DNA of 64,000 nt from Ruminococcus sp. (lineage in GTDB: Bacteria > Bacillota > Clostridia > Oscillospirales > Ruminococcaceae): NCBI GenBank assembly GCA_017437285.1, contig JAFSBM010000134.1:1-64000 (forward strand). Direction: 5' to 3'. The notes beneath the pieces were generated by a model. It was not told the DNA's origin. It saw nothing but the letters and a program-made list of their open reading frames with translations, and did not search any database. Of the stretch, positions 1 through 10,544 are shown piece by piece. Each line of letters starts with the position of its first letter. The stretch's first letter is position 1. A program made the position numbers and the translations under genes.

Positions 1-159
1 CTATCTATACGCAAGAAGATGTTCATAATTTCACTTGACCCTGCTAAACACCTTGATTATGTTATGTCTCTTTAAATGGTTACAATCTGGTTACAAGACT
101 CGCAACTTGAAAAAGGGGATTTTTTCATGCGTAGGGTCTGTTGGGATGTGGTAAATAAC

Positions 160-189
160 TTGACAAAAACTATGCTGATATGGTATAAT
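160..189 (+). promoter_or_regulatory. Sigma-A type promoter of the three-repeat gene
   Basis: Consensus TTGACA at 160-165 and TATAAT at 184-189 with an 18 bp spacer. The AAGGAGG ribosome-binding site at 204-210 precedes the ATG at 216. Confidence 0.85.
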
Positions 190-215
190 ATAAAAAATTT
201 ATCAAGGAGGAATCT

Positions 216-3200
216 ATGGGAAGTTTTTTTACATCAACGCAGATAAATAATCCCAAACAGCTGAATTGTGACGGATTTAAGGCTTATTTCTGCGAAAAAA
301 TGAAAAAAGAGGGATACGAGGTATGTGATGCGGATTCTGCGGAATTATCTTATGTGCTTGTCTTTGCCGATAATTGCAAATGGGTGACAATAAGCTCCGA
401 AGCCTATGAACAGGGCAATCGCACTGCACAGGCTGATACTGCACGAATTGCAAAAATGCTGAAAACCACCTGTATCAACACAACTGTTATCGACAGCGAT
501 TGTGCAATGCTTGACCTTTATGATGATAAAGGAAAAAAAGCTGATACGTTAGTTATGGGACGAGCTGATGATTATCTCGGTGATGATATTCCAGCACCTG
601 CCCAAGCAGTATGGGAGCAGTTTGTTTCACCTGACAGCACATGGGAGCAGTTCATGTCTGTTGTGCAGGGAGATTATGTTTTCGTAGAGGACGGATTATC
701 TGAACTTGCTCCTGCTATCGGAATGGACAGCGATAATATCCTTTTTGAGTATGAGGATGCTGATGAAAGCAATGAGAAGTTATGCTATCTGTCGTTCAAA
801 AAGACTGCTTCAAAAAAGGAAAAAAAGCCGACTTTGAATTCTTTATTTCAGCAAATCTGGGGGGCGGAGCTTGAACCACTGGGTTTTAAGAAGCCAAAGC
901 TTCGTCTGCCCTATTACATTCGTGCGATTAACGATGAAATTATTCATGTTGTCGGAATTCACGATATGAAGTCACACCTTGTGCCATTTGGCGGAATTGC
1001 TACAGTTTATCGTAAAGAACTTTGTCTGGATCATTCATTCCGTCAAAACGATAGATGGCTCAGAACCTTAATGGATTTCTATGTTACGTGGCGCATATCA
1101 GATAAGCCGTTTCATCAAGAAGTTCAATCAGGTTTTCATTACCATGAATATATTGAGTCACAGCCTTTATCAAAAGCGGTTCAGGATGCATTGAATGAGT
1201 CTATGACATGGATTTTGCCTGTTCTGGATAATATAAAAACACTTAAAGATGTTGCAGATTATCAAGAACGTGTATTTAAAAATTATATCTCTATTATTTC
1301 ATTACCATTAAATGACCCTCTTGTTGCACCATATAGTGACGCAGCTATAAAATTTATTTTGGATGATCCACTTGCTGACCTTGAACAACGATACTTAACT
1401 TCATTAAAACTCATAGATGAAGAAAATATACGTTATAATCGCACACAGGAATATATATTACGGAATCAGAAAGAATATGAACAGAGATATAATGAATCCT
1501 GTAAAAATCTTCATATGTTTCTTGAAGATGAAGAAATGCATAGTCAGACCCTTGAAGAACTTGCAAGGCGAAAAAAGTATAACCTTGAAATGCTTAAATC
1601 CTACGGCATTGATTCTGAAAAAACTCAGCCAAAGAAAGAGAAAAAACTCACGTTGAATGCTGCGTTTAAGCAGGTATTCGGTGAGGCTCTTGAACCACTT
1701 GGTTTTATAAAAGCAAAAACTCGTCATCCATGTTTTTTGCGTGCTGTCGGAGATGAAATTATTCATGTAATAAATCTGTCTTGTTGCGGCACCCGAATAT
1801 CAACTGATTCAGGTGTAATGACAGTATATCGTCCTAAAATAGACTTAAATGACCATAAGTGGGATAACAAATGGCTGTATTCTACTGAGAAATTTTACAG
1901 TAAAATTAATGTTGTTTCCTTCGATGAAAAGTATTGGAATGAAAATCTGAAAATTGAATACACGCTCGATAATGAAGAATCCTTAATAAACGCTCTTAAA
2001 AAAGCATTGGAAGAAGTGAAAAAATGGGTACTCCCGATTCTTGATGATGTAAAGACAGTAAAGGATATCATTGATTATCAACACAGGTTGGGGGTAACGG
2101 CTCAATATTTTGCGGTGTGTGATAATGTTTATCTTAATCATGAGACCCCGTGTTCCGACGGTGCAATCCTTTTTGCACTGGATGACCCTTATTATTATCC
2201 TAAACGCATAAAGGAATTGCTGCAAACACAACTTGACTTTGAAATAGAGCATGGAATTCATTTCTTCGGAAAGGAAACATATGAGGAAACCTGTGAGCGT
2301 TTCGATAAAAATCTTGCGGAACGAATAGCACAGATTGATGATGTTATCAATAATAAGCATTTCTATGAACAAACAATAGCCGAACTTCAACGCAGAAAAA
2401 AAGCAAATCTTGAAATCCTCAAATCCTACGGCATAGACTTAGAACAGCCAAAGCCAAAGAAAGAGAAAAAACTTACAATAAATGCTGCTTTTAAGCAGGT
2501 ATTTGGAGAGGCTCTTGAACCTATGGGATTTAAACTTATCAAAAGCAAATATCCTTATTTTGTAAGAGTTACAAACGATGGAGTCGTTCAGAGTGTATCA
2601 TTTGCAAAGGAGAAATCGTTTAGTCCTGAAAGCGAAGGCTTTTCAATTTGTATCGGTATAAGTCTGATTAGTTTACCGCTTACAGATTATAATAAAAGCC
2701 CAACGACACTTGATAATCAAACTTGTATGATGCCGCTTCGTGATTTTTTTCATAAGTGTTCACTGCATTTAACGGACTTTGACAGTAAGCCAAAGAAATG
2801 TTCTGTTTTCTATAAAAAGGGAAACAGTGAAGAAATGCTTGATGCTTTGATGAAATCACAAAGAGAACTTATGCCGTTTGTTCTTGATTATTTTGACCGT
2901 TATACAACTTTGGATGATATATATCAGCATGGAGAAGAAATGTCGTTCGGATTCTATCGTGATGTTATCATTCTTAAACAAAAGGTTGACGAGCATTTGG
3001 CTGAAAGAGAAAAGAAGTTTCCTGAGCAATTTCAGCGAATGGTATCAAATGCTGAAAGCAATCCCATGATGCGGTCAATGCTTGAAACGACTAAAAAGAA
3101 AGCAATAGACAGTTATGAAAGTATTAACCAATGGTTTTTAGAGCGTAAAATCGGTGGCGTGGCATATGATGATTATATAAAAACTGCCGAGAAAACAAAG

Positions 3201-3242
3201 GAAGATAATCTGGAAAAACTAAGACAACTGGGAATATTATAA
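216..3242 (+). CDS. Large cytosolic protein with three tandem DUF4304-like repeats, function unknown
   Basis: This 1008-residue protein has a unique N-terminal region (about residues 1-195) followed by three tandem repeats starting near residues 200, 472 and 747. Each repeat opens with a basic KKEKK linker, then a pattern like LNxxFKQVFGxxLEPxGF, then an aromatic R/V strand and a D-E-I-I-H-V strand. The L-x-P-x-G-F signature recalls DUF4304-type domains, but I cannot confirm the family. Repeats 2 and 3 are more alike than either is to repeat 1. No signal peptide or membrane segment is visible, so it is probably cytosolic. It has its own promoter and AAGGAGG site and ends in a strong terminator, so it is a single-gene unit. 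The N-terminal region resembles a domain I have seen in other Clostridia hypotheticals. No function can be assigned. Confidence 0.8.
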   Translation: MGSFFTSTQINNPKQLNCDGFKAYFCEKMKKEGYEVCDADSAELSYVLVFADNCKWVTISSEAYEQGNRTAQADTARIAKMLKTTCINTTVIDSDCAMLDLYDDKGKKADTLVMGRADDYLGDDIPAPAQAVWEQFVSPDSTWEQFMSVVQGDYVFVEDGLSELAPAIGMDSDNILFEYEDADESNEKLCYLSFKKTASKKEKKPTLNSLFQQIWGAELEPLGFKKPKLRLPYYIRAINDEIIHVVGIHDMKSHLVPFGGIATVYRKELCLDHSFRQNDRWLRTLMDFYVTWRISDKPFHQEVQSGFHYHEYIESQPLSKAVQDALNESMTWILPVLDNIKTLKDVADYQERVFKNYISIISLPLNDPLVAPYSDAAIKFILDDPLADLEQRYLTSLKLIDEENIRYNRTQEYILRNQKEYEQRYNESCKNLHMFLEDEEMHSQTLEELARRKKYNLEMLKSYGIDSEKTQPKKEKKLTLNAAFKQVFGEALEPLGFIKAKTRHPCFLRAVGDEIIHVINLSCCGTRISTDSGVMTVYRPKIDLNDHKWDNKWLYSTEKFYSKINVVSFDEKYWNENLKIEYTLDNEESLINALKKALEEVKKWVLPILDDVKTVKDIIDYQHRLGVTAQYFAVCDNVYLNHETPCSDGAILFALDDPYYYPKRIKELLQTQLDFEIEHGIHFFGKETYEETCERFDKNLAERIAQIDDVINNKHFYEQTIAELQRRKKANLEILKSYGIDLEQPKPKKEKKLTINAAFKQVFGEALEPMGFKLIKSKYPYFVRVTNDGVVQSVSFAKEKSFSPESEGFSICIGISLISLPLTDYNKSPTTLDNQTCMMPLRDFFHKCSLHLTDFDSKPKKCSVFYKKGNSEEMLDALMKSQRELMPFVLDYFDRYTTLDDIYQHGEEMSFGFYRDVIILKQKVDEHLAEREKKFPEQFQRMVSNAESNPMMRSMLETTKKKAIDSYESINQWFLERKIGGVAYDDYIKTAEKTKEDNLEKLRQLGIL

Positions 3243-3244
3243 CA

Positions 3245-3277
3245 AACTCCCCCTGCCGACAACAGGGGGAGTTATTA
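3245..3277. terminator. Bidirectional terminator between convergent genes
   Basis: An 11 bp GC-rich stem (3245-3255 with 3263-3273) with a 7 nt loop lies exactly between the ends of two convergent genes and is flanked by A/T-rich sequence on both sides. Confidence 0.85.
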
Positions 3278-3279
3278 TA

Positions 3280-4968
3280 TTAAACCTGTGCATTAAAGAG
3301 GTTTTTCAATGCGTATACAACATCATCAGAATCTGCATTAACACTTGCGGCTTCATTTATAGCCGAAAGCTTGCCGAGTTCTTCAAGATTTGCATTATAT
3401 CCGATTGTATAAATAGGTATTTCAAGTGCTTGAATAATCCGTGAAATATCTTTGAGAGAGCAGCCGATATTTGTTTCACCGTCGCTGAGAACGAACATCA
3501 TAATTTTAGCGTCGGGGTTCTCCTCCTTTGCCTTGATAAGCATATCTGCGGCAACTGCAACTCCGTCAAATGTGGCTGTACTTCCGAATGGGGAAATATC
3601 TTCAACCGCACCTGTGAAATATGAACGGTGATTGATGTCAAACTTTCCGATAGGCAGATTAATCTGAACATCATTATTATATGTAACAAGTCCTATACTG
3701 TTATCCTCACCGATATACTGCGACGCATTTATAAGTGAGCGTTTCAGCTGAGCAATAGGCTCGCCGTCCATACTTCCCGATGTATCCGCTACGAAAACAG
3801 CTACAACAGGTCTGCCTGCATCCTTTTCCTCTTTCCACAGCTTCTGTGCGGAAATAAGCGATGTACCTGCAATGTCGGGAATGTCAGACTTGTAATTCTT
3901 TATCTGATTAAATCCGTATTCATCTGCAAGCTTCTGTGATTTGCTGTTCTTGCAGTAATCCACAAACATATCAAGGAGTTCTTCCTGAGATGATGTAAGG
4001 TCACCAAGGGCATAAACAGGGTTGTTATGCTCCACGCCAAATGGAATAAACTTGTAATTCTTCAATGAGGGGTCATTGTAAAGTGTCTGATTTTCCATAA
4101 TAAAGGCATCTAACGCACCTGATTCCGCAGCCTCTCTCATTTGCAGAGTTGTATATGCCACAAAGGGAACATTTGCCTGAAAATCTACAAAGGATTCCAC
4201 AGCCTCTGTACTGAGAATATCATTGCTGTCAAAGCAGTTCAAAGCTGATACAAGGAAGTTAAGTCCTGTTGAAGATGCGTATGGGTTTGTGTAGCCCATA
4301 GCAATTTCACCGTCAATAGTTGCCTGTATTACGGAATTTATTGAAACTGAACCATACTTCGACTCAATTTCAGAATATGTATCTTTATCAACAAGTATGC
4401 CTGCGGTGTTGCTTACTATACTTTCATCTACAAGTTCAATATCAACGCCCTCAGCTTCAATCATATCGCCCCACAACTCATTTGAGGGTGTGAATACTTC
4501 TGGAACATACTTTCCCGATTTGATATAGTCAACGGAAAGTCCCGATGCAACAGGGCGGACAGATACAGACACGGTATATCCGTTTATCTCAAATTGTTCA
4601 CGGTTGAAATTTTCAGCTACTTCATTAAGCCAGCCGTCAGTTCCCTTGCTGGATTTCTCGGTAGATGAGAAAATCTCAATGTCAAGCTGACCATTTCCGT
4701 CAACGCTTAACGGATACTTCGATATATCGGGCAATTCGTCAATAAGAGATGTTGAACCAATCTGAACCTGAGCCTTTCTCGGCTGAACCTCTGTAATATT
4801 GATTTTTTTCAGAAGCTTAGGTAAATCCTCCAAAGCTTCCTCTTTGGAAATTTCCCTTGCACTTTTGCCGATATTTTTGGTGAGGAAAATACCTCCGCCT
4901 ACGACACCTGTAACAAGTACCGCCATAAGTGCCATTGTACCAGCAATTTTCTTTTTGTTATCACTCAT
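3280..4968 (-). CDS. Membrane-anchored substrate-binding-like and VWA domain protein
   Basis: A single N-terminal membrane helix (about residues 9-31) anchors an extracellular protein. The middle (about 75-370) has the look of an ABC-type extracellular solute-binding fold: a beta strand then S-S-T-E, and a G-Y-T-N-P-Y segment. The C-terminal part (about 388-562) is a von Willebrand factor A domain with an intact MIDAS: D395-T-S-G-S399, a later T in G-S-T-A-T-F, and L-S-D-G-E. The fusion of a binding-protein fold to a metal-dependent adhesion domain is known in Firmicutes, often near XpaC/TelA-type genes. It lies directly downstream of the 214-residue membrane gene, probably in one operon, and back to back with a flotillin gene. 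The ligand is unknown; a role in envelope stress or surface assembly is only inference. Confidence 0.8.
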   Translation of the reverse strand: MSDNKKKIAGTMALMAVLVTGVVGGGIFLTKNIGKSAREISKEEALEDLPKLLKKINITEVQPRKAQVQIGSTSLIDELPDISKYPLSVDGNGQLDIEIFSSTEKSSKGTDGWLNEVAENFNREQFEINGYTVSVSVRPVASGLSVDYIKSGKYVPEVFTPSNELWGDMIEAEGVDIELVDESIVSNTAGILVDKDTYSEIESKYGSVSINSVIQATIDGEIAMGYTNPYASSTGLNFLVSALNCFDSNDILSTEAVESFVDFQANVPFVAYTTLQMREAAESGALDAFIMENQTLYNDPSLKNYKFIPFGVEHNNPVYALGDLTSSQEELLDMFVDYCKNSKSQKLADEYGFNQIKNYKSDIPDIAGTSLISAQKLWKEEKDAGRPVVAVFVADTSGSMDGEPIAQLKRSLINASQYIGEDNSIGLVTYNNDVQINLPIGKFDINHRSYFTGAVEDISPFGSTATFDGVAVAADMLIKAKEENPDAKIMMFVLSDGETNIGCSLKDISRIIQALEIPIYTIGYNANLEELGKLSAINEAASVNADSDDVVYALKNLFNAQV

Positions 4969-5007
4969 ATTAATCCCTATCCTTTCATGGCTTTTATGCC
5001 AAAATCA

Positions 5008-5652
5008 TTAAAACTCATCAGTTTCCCCATTTGTACGAATTTCCCTGAGAGATTCGGTAATTGTTTGCAGACTCAATGTTGTATTGCTCTCCGAAACATC
5101 ACCAAGCATTGCAATTTCATCTATGAATTTGCGGAAAACATCGAGATACTGCTCATTTGTGTTGATGAGCTTATTTATGTAATCTCTGCTTCTTGCAAAA
5201 TCACTTCTGTCATTTTTATCAAATATCAGAAGTCTGTTAATCAGACGGTTGAAATTTCCGAACATATTTGACTGCACCTCGTCAATGGCAGAATCAAATG
5301 TGCTGTCCTGTGAAAGTGCTTTCAGCTTATCTTTTCTTGAATTGAAAAGTTCAAGCTGCTTCAATGCGGCATCAATCTGCTTGTTGAAAGGTGTATTCAT
5401 ACCTTTCCAGCCCTTTAATGCATCTTCAAAATCATCATAATCCGCATTTTCCACATTCTTAATCCGTGGCTTTTTATATGCCGAGGAAAGAATGAAGTAG
5501 TTGCCTATGAAGAATATTACAATGCTTGCAAGTATAATAATAATTCTTACTAAATTATCAAGCTGCAAAATTCCCTTTGAAAGCAGAATTACATCAGCAA
5601 TAGCAAGTATCAAATTAAAACCGAGCAATAATGGCAGTTTCTGTAAATTCAT
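5008..5652 (-). CDS. Small membrane protein with helical cytosolic tail, possibly XpaC-like
   Basis: 214 residues. Two hydrophobic helices at the N terminus (about 7-27 and 34-55) are followed by a soluble, helical, charge-rich region of about 150 residues. The start ATG follows an AGGGGTGA site. The layout (two N-terminal helices then a helical bundle) resembles XpaC-family proteins, which often sit beside VWA/TelA genes, but I see no decisive motif. It is the promoter-proximal gene of a two-gene operon with the solute-binding/VWA protein, 39 bp upstream of it. Function unknown. Confidence 0.7.
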   Translation of the reverse strand: MNLQKLPLLLGFNLILAIADVILLSKGILQLDNLVRIIIILASIVIFFIGNYFILSSAYKKPRIKNVENADYDDFEDALKGWKGMNTPFNKQIDAALKQLELFNSRKDKLKALSQDSTFDSAIDEVQSNMFGNFNRLINRLLIFDKNDRSDFARSRDYINKLINTNEQYLDVFRKFIDEIAMLGDVSESNTTLSLQTITESLREIRTNGETDEF

Positions 5653-5683
5653 AAATTCACCCCTATATATAACTAATGTAACT

Positions 5684-5712
5684 ATTTTATCACACTATCG
5701 CAAAAAAGTCAA
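5684..5712 (-). promoter_or_regulatory. Promoter of the VWA operon
   Basis: On the minus strand, TTGACT (5707-5712) and TAAAAT (5684-5689) are separated by 17 bp, about 30 bp upstream of the start codon at 5652. Confidence 0.7.
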
Positions 5713-5747
5713 GCGTTTTCCTGCCATTTGCCTATTGCAATGATTTA

Positions 5748-5905
5748 TTGCTCCCCCAACTAAACCTTACCAGCAAATACTCGACATAAAGAAAATTTCT
5801 CTGCGTCAGAAAAGCTTGAAATGCCGCAGCATTCCTGCGTTTTTCTTCCTTGATAAATTCTCTTTCTGCCTTCGTCTTTTTGGCAAGGTTTAATTGGTGG
5901 AACAA
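5748..5905 (-). mobile_element. MITE family C, copy 1 (158 bp)
   Basis: A 158 bp element with imperfect 25 bp terminal inverted repeats (starts TTGCTCC...CAACTAAACCTTACC; 21 of 25 positions match) and a TA dinucleotide on each side (5746-5747, 5906-5907). A nearly identical copy in opposite orientation lies at 57490-57648. It has no coding capacity. It sits between the divergent promoters of the VWA operon and the flotillin gene. Confidence 0.85.
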
Positions 5906-5929
5906 TAGACAAAATTTTTTGTCAAACTA

Positions 5930-5958
5930 TTGACAATTATATGAAAATATTGTATAAT
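5930..5958 (+). promoter_or_regulatory. Promoter of the flotillin gene
   Basis: Perfect TTGACA (5930-5935) and TATAAT (5953-5958) with 17 bp spacing. The -10 box lies downstream of the first in-frame ATG at 5941, which rules out that start. Confidence 0.9.
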
Positions 5959-6030
5959 ATATATATCGCTGAAATACAGCGTGTGCGGCATCCGCAAGCC
6001 GCAAAAACATATGATATGGAGGATTATTTT

Positions 6031-7563
6031 ATGACAAAATTCATCATTCCCGGCATTGTTATAGCTGCGGTGCTTATTCTTATTATATCCCTTGGCTATA
6101 TCAAAGCTCCACCCGATACTGCGTACATCATTTCAGGTCTGCGTAAGAAAATCATCATCGGAAAGGCAAGTATCAGAATTCCTTTCTTCGAGCGTGTGGA
6201 TAAACTGAAACTTCAGCTTATCGCCGTTGACGTAAAGACTTCAAGTGCTGTTCCCACCGCTGACTACATCAACATCAATGTTGACGCTAACGTAAACGTA
6301 AAGGTCAGCAGCGATCCCCTGCTTATCAAGCTTGGTGCAGAGAACTTCCTCAACAAGGAACCTGTGTATATTGCAAAGGTTGCCCGTGAAGTTCTTGAAG
6401 GTAATATGCGTGAAATCGTTGGTCAGATGACTCTCGAAGCAATGGTAAACGACCGTAAGGCTTTCGCTGAAAAGGTACAGGAGAATGCGGCTCCCGACCT
6501 CAACAGAATGGGTCTTGAAATCGTTTCATTCAACGTACAGAACTTTACTGATGACCAGAACCTTATCGAAAACCTCGGTATTGACAATACCACAAAAATT
6601 CAGAAGAAGGCAGCTATTGCCCGTGCGGAATCTGAAAAGGAAATCGAAATCGCTAAGGCTCAGGCTAAGAAAGAAGCTAACGACGCTAAGGTTCTTGCTG
6701 AAACTGAAATTGCACAGAAGAACAATGAACTTGCAATTCGTCAGGCTGAACTGAAAAAAGAAGCGGATACACAAATGGCTATTGCCGATGCTGCTTACGA
6801 AATCCAGAAGGAAGAGCAGCGTAAGACAATCGAAATCACAAAGGCTAACGCTAATATCGCTGCATCTGAAAAGGATGTTGAACTTAAAACTAAAGAAGCA
6901 GAGGTTAAGGAAAAATCTCTCGATGCTGAAATTAAGAAAAAGGCTGAGGCTGAACGCTATAAGGCACAGCAGGAAGCTGACGCTAAGCTTTACCAGTTAA
7001 AGAAAGAAGCAGAAGCTGACCGTTTCCAGCGTGAGCAGGAGGCTGAGGCTCAGAAGGCTGAGGCTGAGGCTCAGAAGTTCGCAAGAATGCAGGAAGCTGA
7101 GGGTATTGCTGCCGTAGGTCAGGCTGAGGCTGACGCTATCAGAGCGAAAGGTCTTGCTGAGGCTGAGGGTATCAACGCTAAGGCTGAGGCTATGAAGAAG
7201 TATGGCGAGGCTGCTGTTCTCGAAATGTACTTCAAGGCTCTCCCCGAAGTTGTTCGCAATGCTGCTGCTCCCCTTGAAAATGTTGATAAGATTACAATGT
7301 ACGGTGAGGGAAATTCCAGCCGTCTTGTAGGCGATATCATCAATTCCACAACAAAGATTACTGATGGTCTTACTGAGGCTACAGGCGTTGATATCAAGGC
7401 TATCCTTTCAGGATTCCTTGGCGGCAAAATGGCATCTGCACAGGCTGCATCTGCTGAGCCAAAGGCTGAAAGCACTTATAATTCCTATCAGGAAGTTCCC
7501 GACGGCGATTACGTAATTGACCGTTCAGGCTATACAGACTACACAACAGATACAACTGAATAA
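6031..7563 (+). CDS. floA-like: Flotillin-family SPFH membrane-scaffold protein
   Basis: 510 residues from the ATG at 6031, chosen because GGAGG lies just upstream and the promoter overlaps the earlier in-frame ATG. An N-terminal hydrophobic hairpin (about 5-24) is followed by an SPFH/band-7 domain (about 25-190), then a long Glu/Ala/Lys-rich coiled coil (about 200-400) with the A-E-A repeats typical of flotillins, and a C-terminal segment with the conserved E-M-Y-F-K-A-L-P region. Flotillins organise ordered membrane microdomains and support signalling, secretion and envelope homeostasis. Its length matches classical flotillin/YuaG rather than the short FloA form. It is transcribed alone and ends in a terminator shared with the 3' end of the convergent recombinase gene. 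Confidence 0.9.
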   Translation: MTKFIIPGIVIAAVLILIISLGYIKAPPDTAYIISGLRKKIIIGKASIRIPFFERVDKLKLQLIAVDVKTSSAVPTADYININVDANVNVKVSSDPLLIKLGAENFLNKEPVYIAKVAREVLEGNMREIVGQMTLEAMVNDRKAFAEKVQENAAPDLNRMGLEIVSFNVQNFTDDQNLIENLGIDNTTKIQKKAAIARAESEKEIEIAKAQAKKEANDAKVLAETEIAQKNNELAIRQAELKKEADTQMAIADAAYEIQKEEQRKTIEITKANANIAASEKDVELKTKEAEVKEKSLDAEIKKKAEAERYKAQQEADAKLYQLKKEAEADRFQREQEAEAQKAEAEAQKFARMQEAEGIAAVGQAEADAIRAKGLAEAEGINAKAEAMKKYGEAAVLEMYFKALPEVVRNAAAPLENVDKITMYGEGNSSRLVGDIINSTTKITDGLTEATGVDIKAILSGFLGGKMASAQAASAEPKAESTYNSYQEVPDGDYVIDRSGYTDYTTDTTE

Positions 7564-7621
7564 TAAATCAGGGTACCGAGAAAAAGCCAGCTACTAATAA
7601 AGAAGTTTTATATTTTTGAAG

Positions 7622-9279
<1,658 letters not shown>

Positions 9280-9318
9280 TTACCTCACTTTCCGACAGAT
9301 ACAGCAAGCTATGTTATC

Positions 9319-9347
9319 ATTATAGCGCAATATGAAATTAATTGCAA
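9319..9347 (-). promoter_or_regulatory. Promoter of the serine recombinase gene
   Basis: On the minus strand, TTGCAA (9342-9347) and TATAAT (9319-9324) with 17 bp spacing. The -35 lies in a small palindrome ATTGCAAT. A GAGGT ribosome-binding site precedes the ATG at 9276. Confidence 0.75.
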
Positions 9348-9365
9348 TGCGCTGAAATGACGATT

Positions 9366-9584
9366 TTACACAGCCTGCTTCTCAGGTTCTTGTCCGGATT
9401 CACCGAGGAGATTTTTACTCTCTCGTATTATCAGCCTTTTCAGAATATCCGAAAGACTCTCCTTTGAAGCAGGGTTGAACACGGTTATCACCGTGTAGAC
9501 AGTATGTCCTATCTTGTATTCGGATGTTGCGTTAAATGTTGTTTCTGCCTTTTCTCTTTCTACGGCAGTATCATTTTTATTCAT
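9366..9584 (-). CDS. TnpW-like transposon-encoded small protein
   Basis: 72 residues, with an AAGGA site about 10 nt before the ATG. The core (T-F-N-A-T-S-E-Y-K-I-G-H-T-V-Y-T-V, then S-K-E-S-L-S-D-I-L-K-R-L-I) matches the pattern of TnpW: a short strand pair describing the element name, then a helix with conserved L and I. TnpW genes commonly sit beside the large serine recombinase of Tn1549-like elements, as here. Function is unproven; a regulatory or accessory role in recombination is assumed. Confidence 0.7.
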   Translation of the reverse strand: MNKNDTAVEREKAETTFNATSEYKIGHTVYTVITVFNPASKESLSDILKRLIIRESKNLLGESGQEPEKQAV

Positions 9585-9828
9585 AGCGAATTTTTCCTTT
9601 GCTTCTCTCTATCTATGCATCGGATTGAGGGCATCGCTTTCTCTTTTCTCTTACCCTCACGATGTGCTGTAAAGTTCAGATGTTTTCCTCAAAACACTGA
9701 ATGAGTATTTTCACAGCTTTATGATATAATTATACAACATCAGAAAGAAAAAATCTATTCGCAGAGCGCAACAATTTTTGTAATAAATTCAATTTTCAGT
9801 TCCACAACTTACACCGAGAAAAATTATA
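9585..9828. other. Non-coding AT-rich stretch upstream of tnpW
   Basis: No convincing gene. The + strand carries an isolated TATAAT-like box near 9724, but nothing downstream looks like a gene before MITE family A begins at 9829. Confidence 0.4.
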
Positions 9829-9985
9829 GGGCATCTCTAAAAACCCCTTTTGAGAAAAACAGCTATGCACGACATCTACTGTGTCAACCTTCCTTGGAGT
9901 GCAGCAGCACGCCTGCGGAAGGTTTCTTTGCAGTTGCCATACCTATCTGCTTTTTCTTTAATCAAACGAGTTTTTAGAGATGCCC
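9829..9985 (+). mobile_element. MITE family A, copy 1 (157 bp)
   Basis: Terminal inverted repeats GGGCATCTCTAAAAAC are flanked by a perfect 4 bp target duplication TATA (9825-9828 and 9986-9989). It is almost the same as the copy at 48200-48358, in opposite orientation. The interior contains a palindrome around 9890-9930. It encodes no protein; an ORF crossing it is fortuitous. Confidence 0.9.
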
Positions 9986-10200
9986 TATATTTAAAACTTC
10001 GATTTATTTATCCAAACGAATTTGAACGAAAAGACTTGCATTTAAATTTCAATTGCGCTAAGATAATATCAGCAAGGGAACGGCAGATAAAAATGATTAG
10101 CTACAGGCTCAAAGCAAATTCAAAAACATCTGAACGAAAAACAAGATTTAATGAAAATAACGGCATTCGATAAAAATGCCGTTGAAGTGTAGCAAGCAAG

Positions 10201-10239
10201 GTACTTTGTCGGACATTTTATCAAATTCCGTCAAAGTAC
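10201..10239. other. Imperfect inverted repeat, possible transfer-origin (oriT) relic
   Basis: A 13 bp stem with one mismatch (10201-10213 with 10227-10239) encloses a 13 nt AT-rich loop. It is followed within 30 bp by a C-rich stretch CCCCTAAGACCCC (10261-10273). A hairpin plus C-rich stretch beside a short gene start is how mobilizable elements often carry the nick region upstream of mobC. No relaxase remains. This is an inference from layout only. Confidence 0.3.
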
Positions 10240-10300
10240 AACCGCTTGTTAAGAGTTTCACCCCTAAGACCCCGAATTGAAAAAATTACAAAGAAGAAAA

Positions 10301-10378
10301 ATGAAAGATGAAAAGAAACTTACACTTCACCTGAAAGTCCATGTTAGCCTCAAAAAAATGACTCAAAAAGAAATTTGA
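10301..10378 (+). pseudogene. 25-codon ORF, possible truncated mobilization-gene start
   Basis: ATG at 10301 to TGA at 10376-10378, basic peptide beginning MKDEKKLTLHLKV, just downstream of the oriT-like inverted repeat. The ribosome-binding site is poor. It may be the remaining 5' end of a mobC-like or other gene, or chance. Confidence 0.2.
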
Positions 10379-10490
10379 GAATAGTGGTATGAGCAATTTC
10401 AGAGTTATCGATATCCATTTTATTGCTGTTACCGCACTTCAACACCCCGATGACAATAGCTCTCATCTTGTCAGGATTTTTCAGTACACC

Positions 10491-10519
10491 TTGCATCCTG
10501 TGTCTGTTTATGTTATAAT
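10491..10519 (+). promoter_or_regulatory. Promoter of the LytTR two-component operon
   Basis: TTGCAT (10491-10496) and TATAAT (10514-10519), 17 bp apart. GAGAGGTGA at 10532-10540 is the ribosome-binding site for the ATG at 10545. Confidence 0.75.
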
Positions 10520-10544
10520 AAAAAGACGAAAGAGAGGTGAGCTG

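Noticed and set aside
9850..10173. 107-codon ORF
   Set aside because: It starts inside MITE family A and runs out of it; no ribosome-binding site and no plausible protein character.
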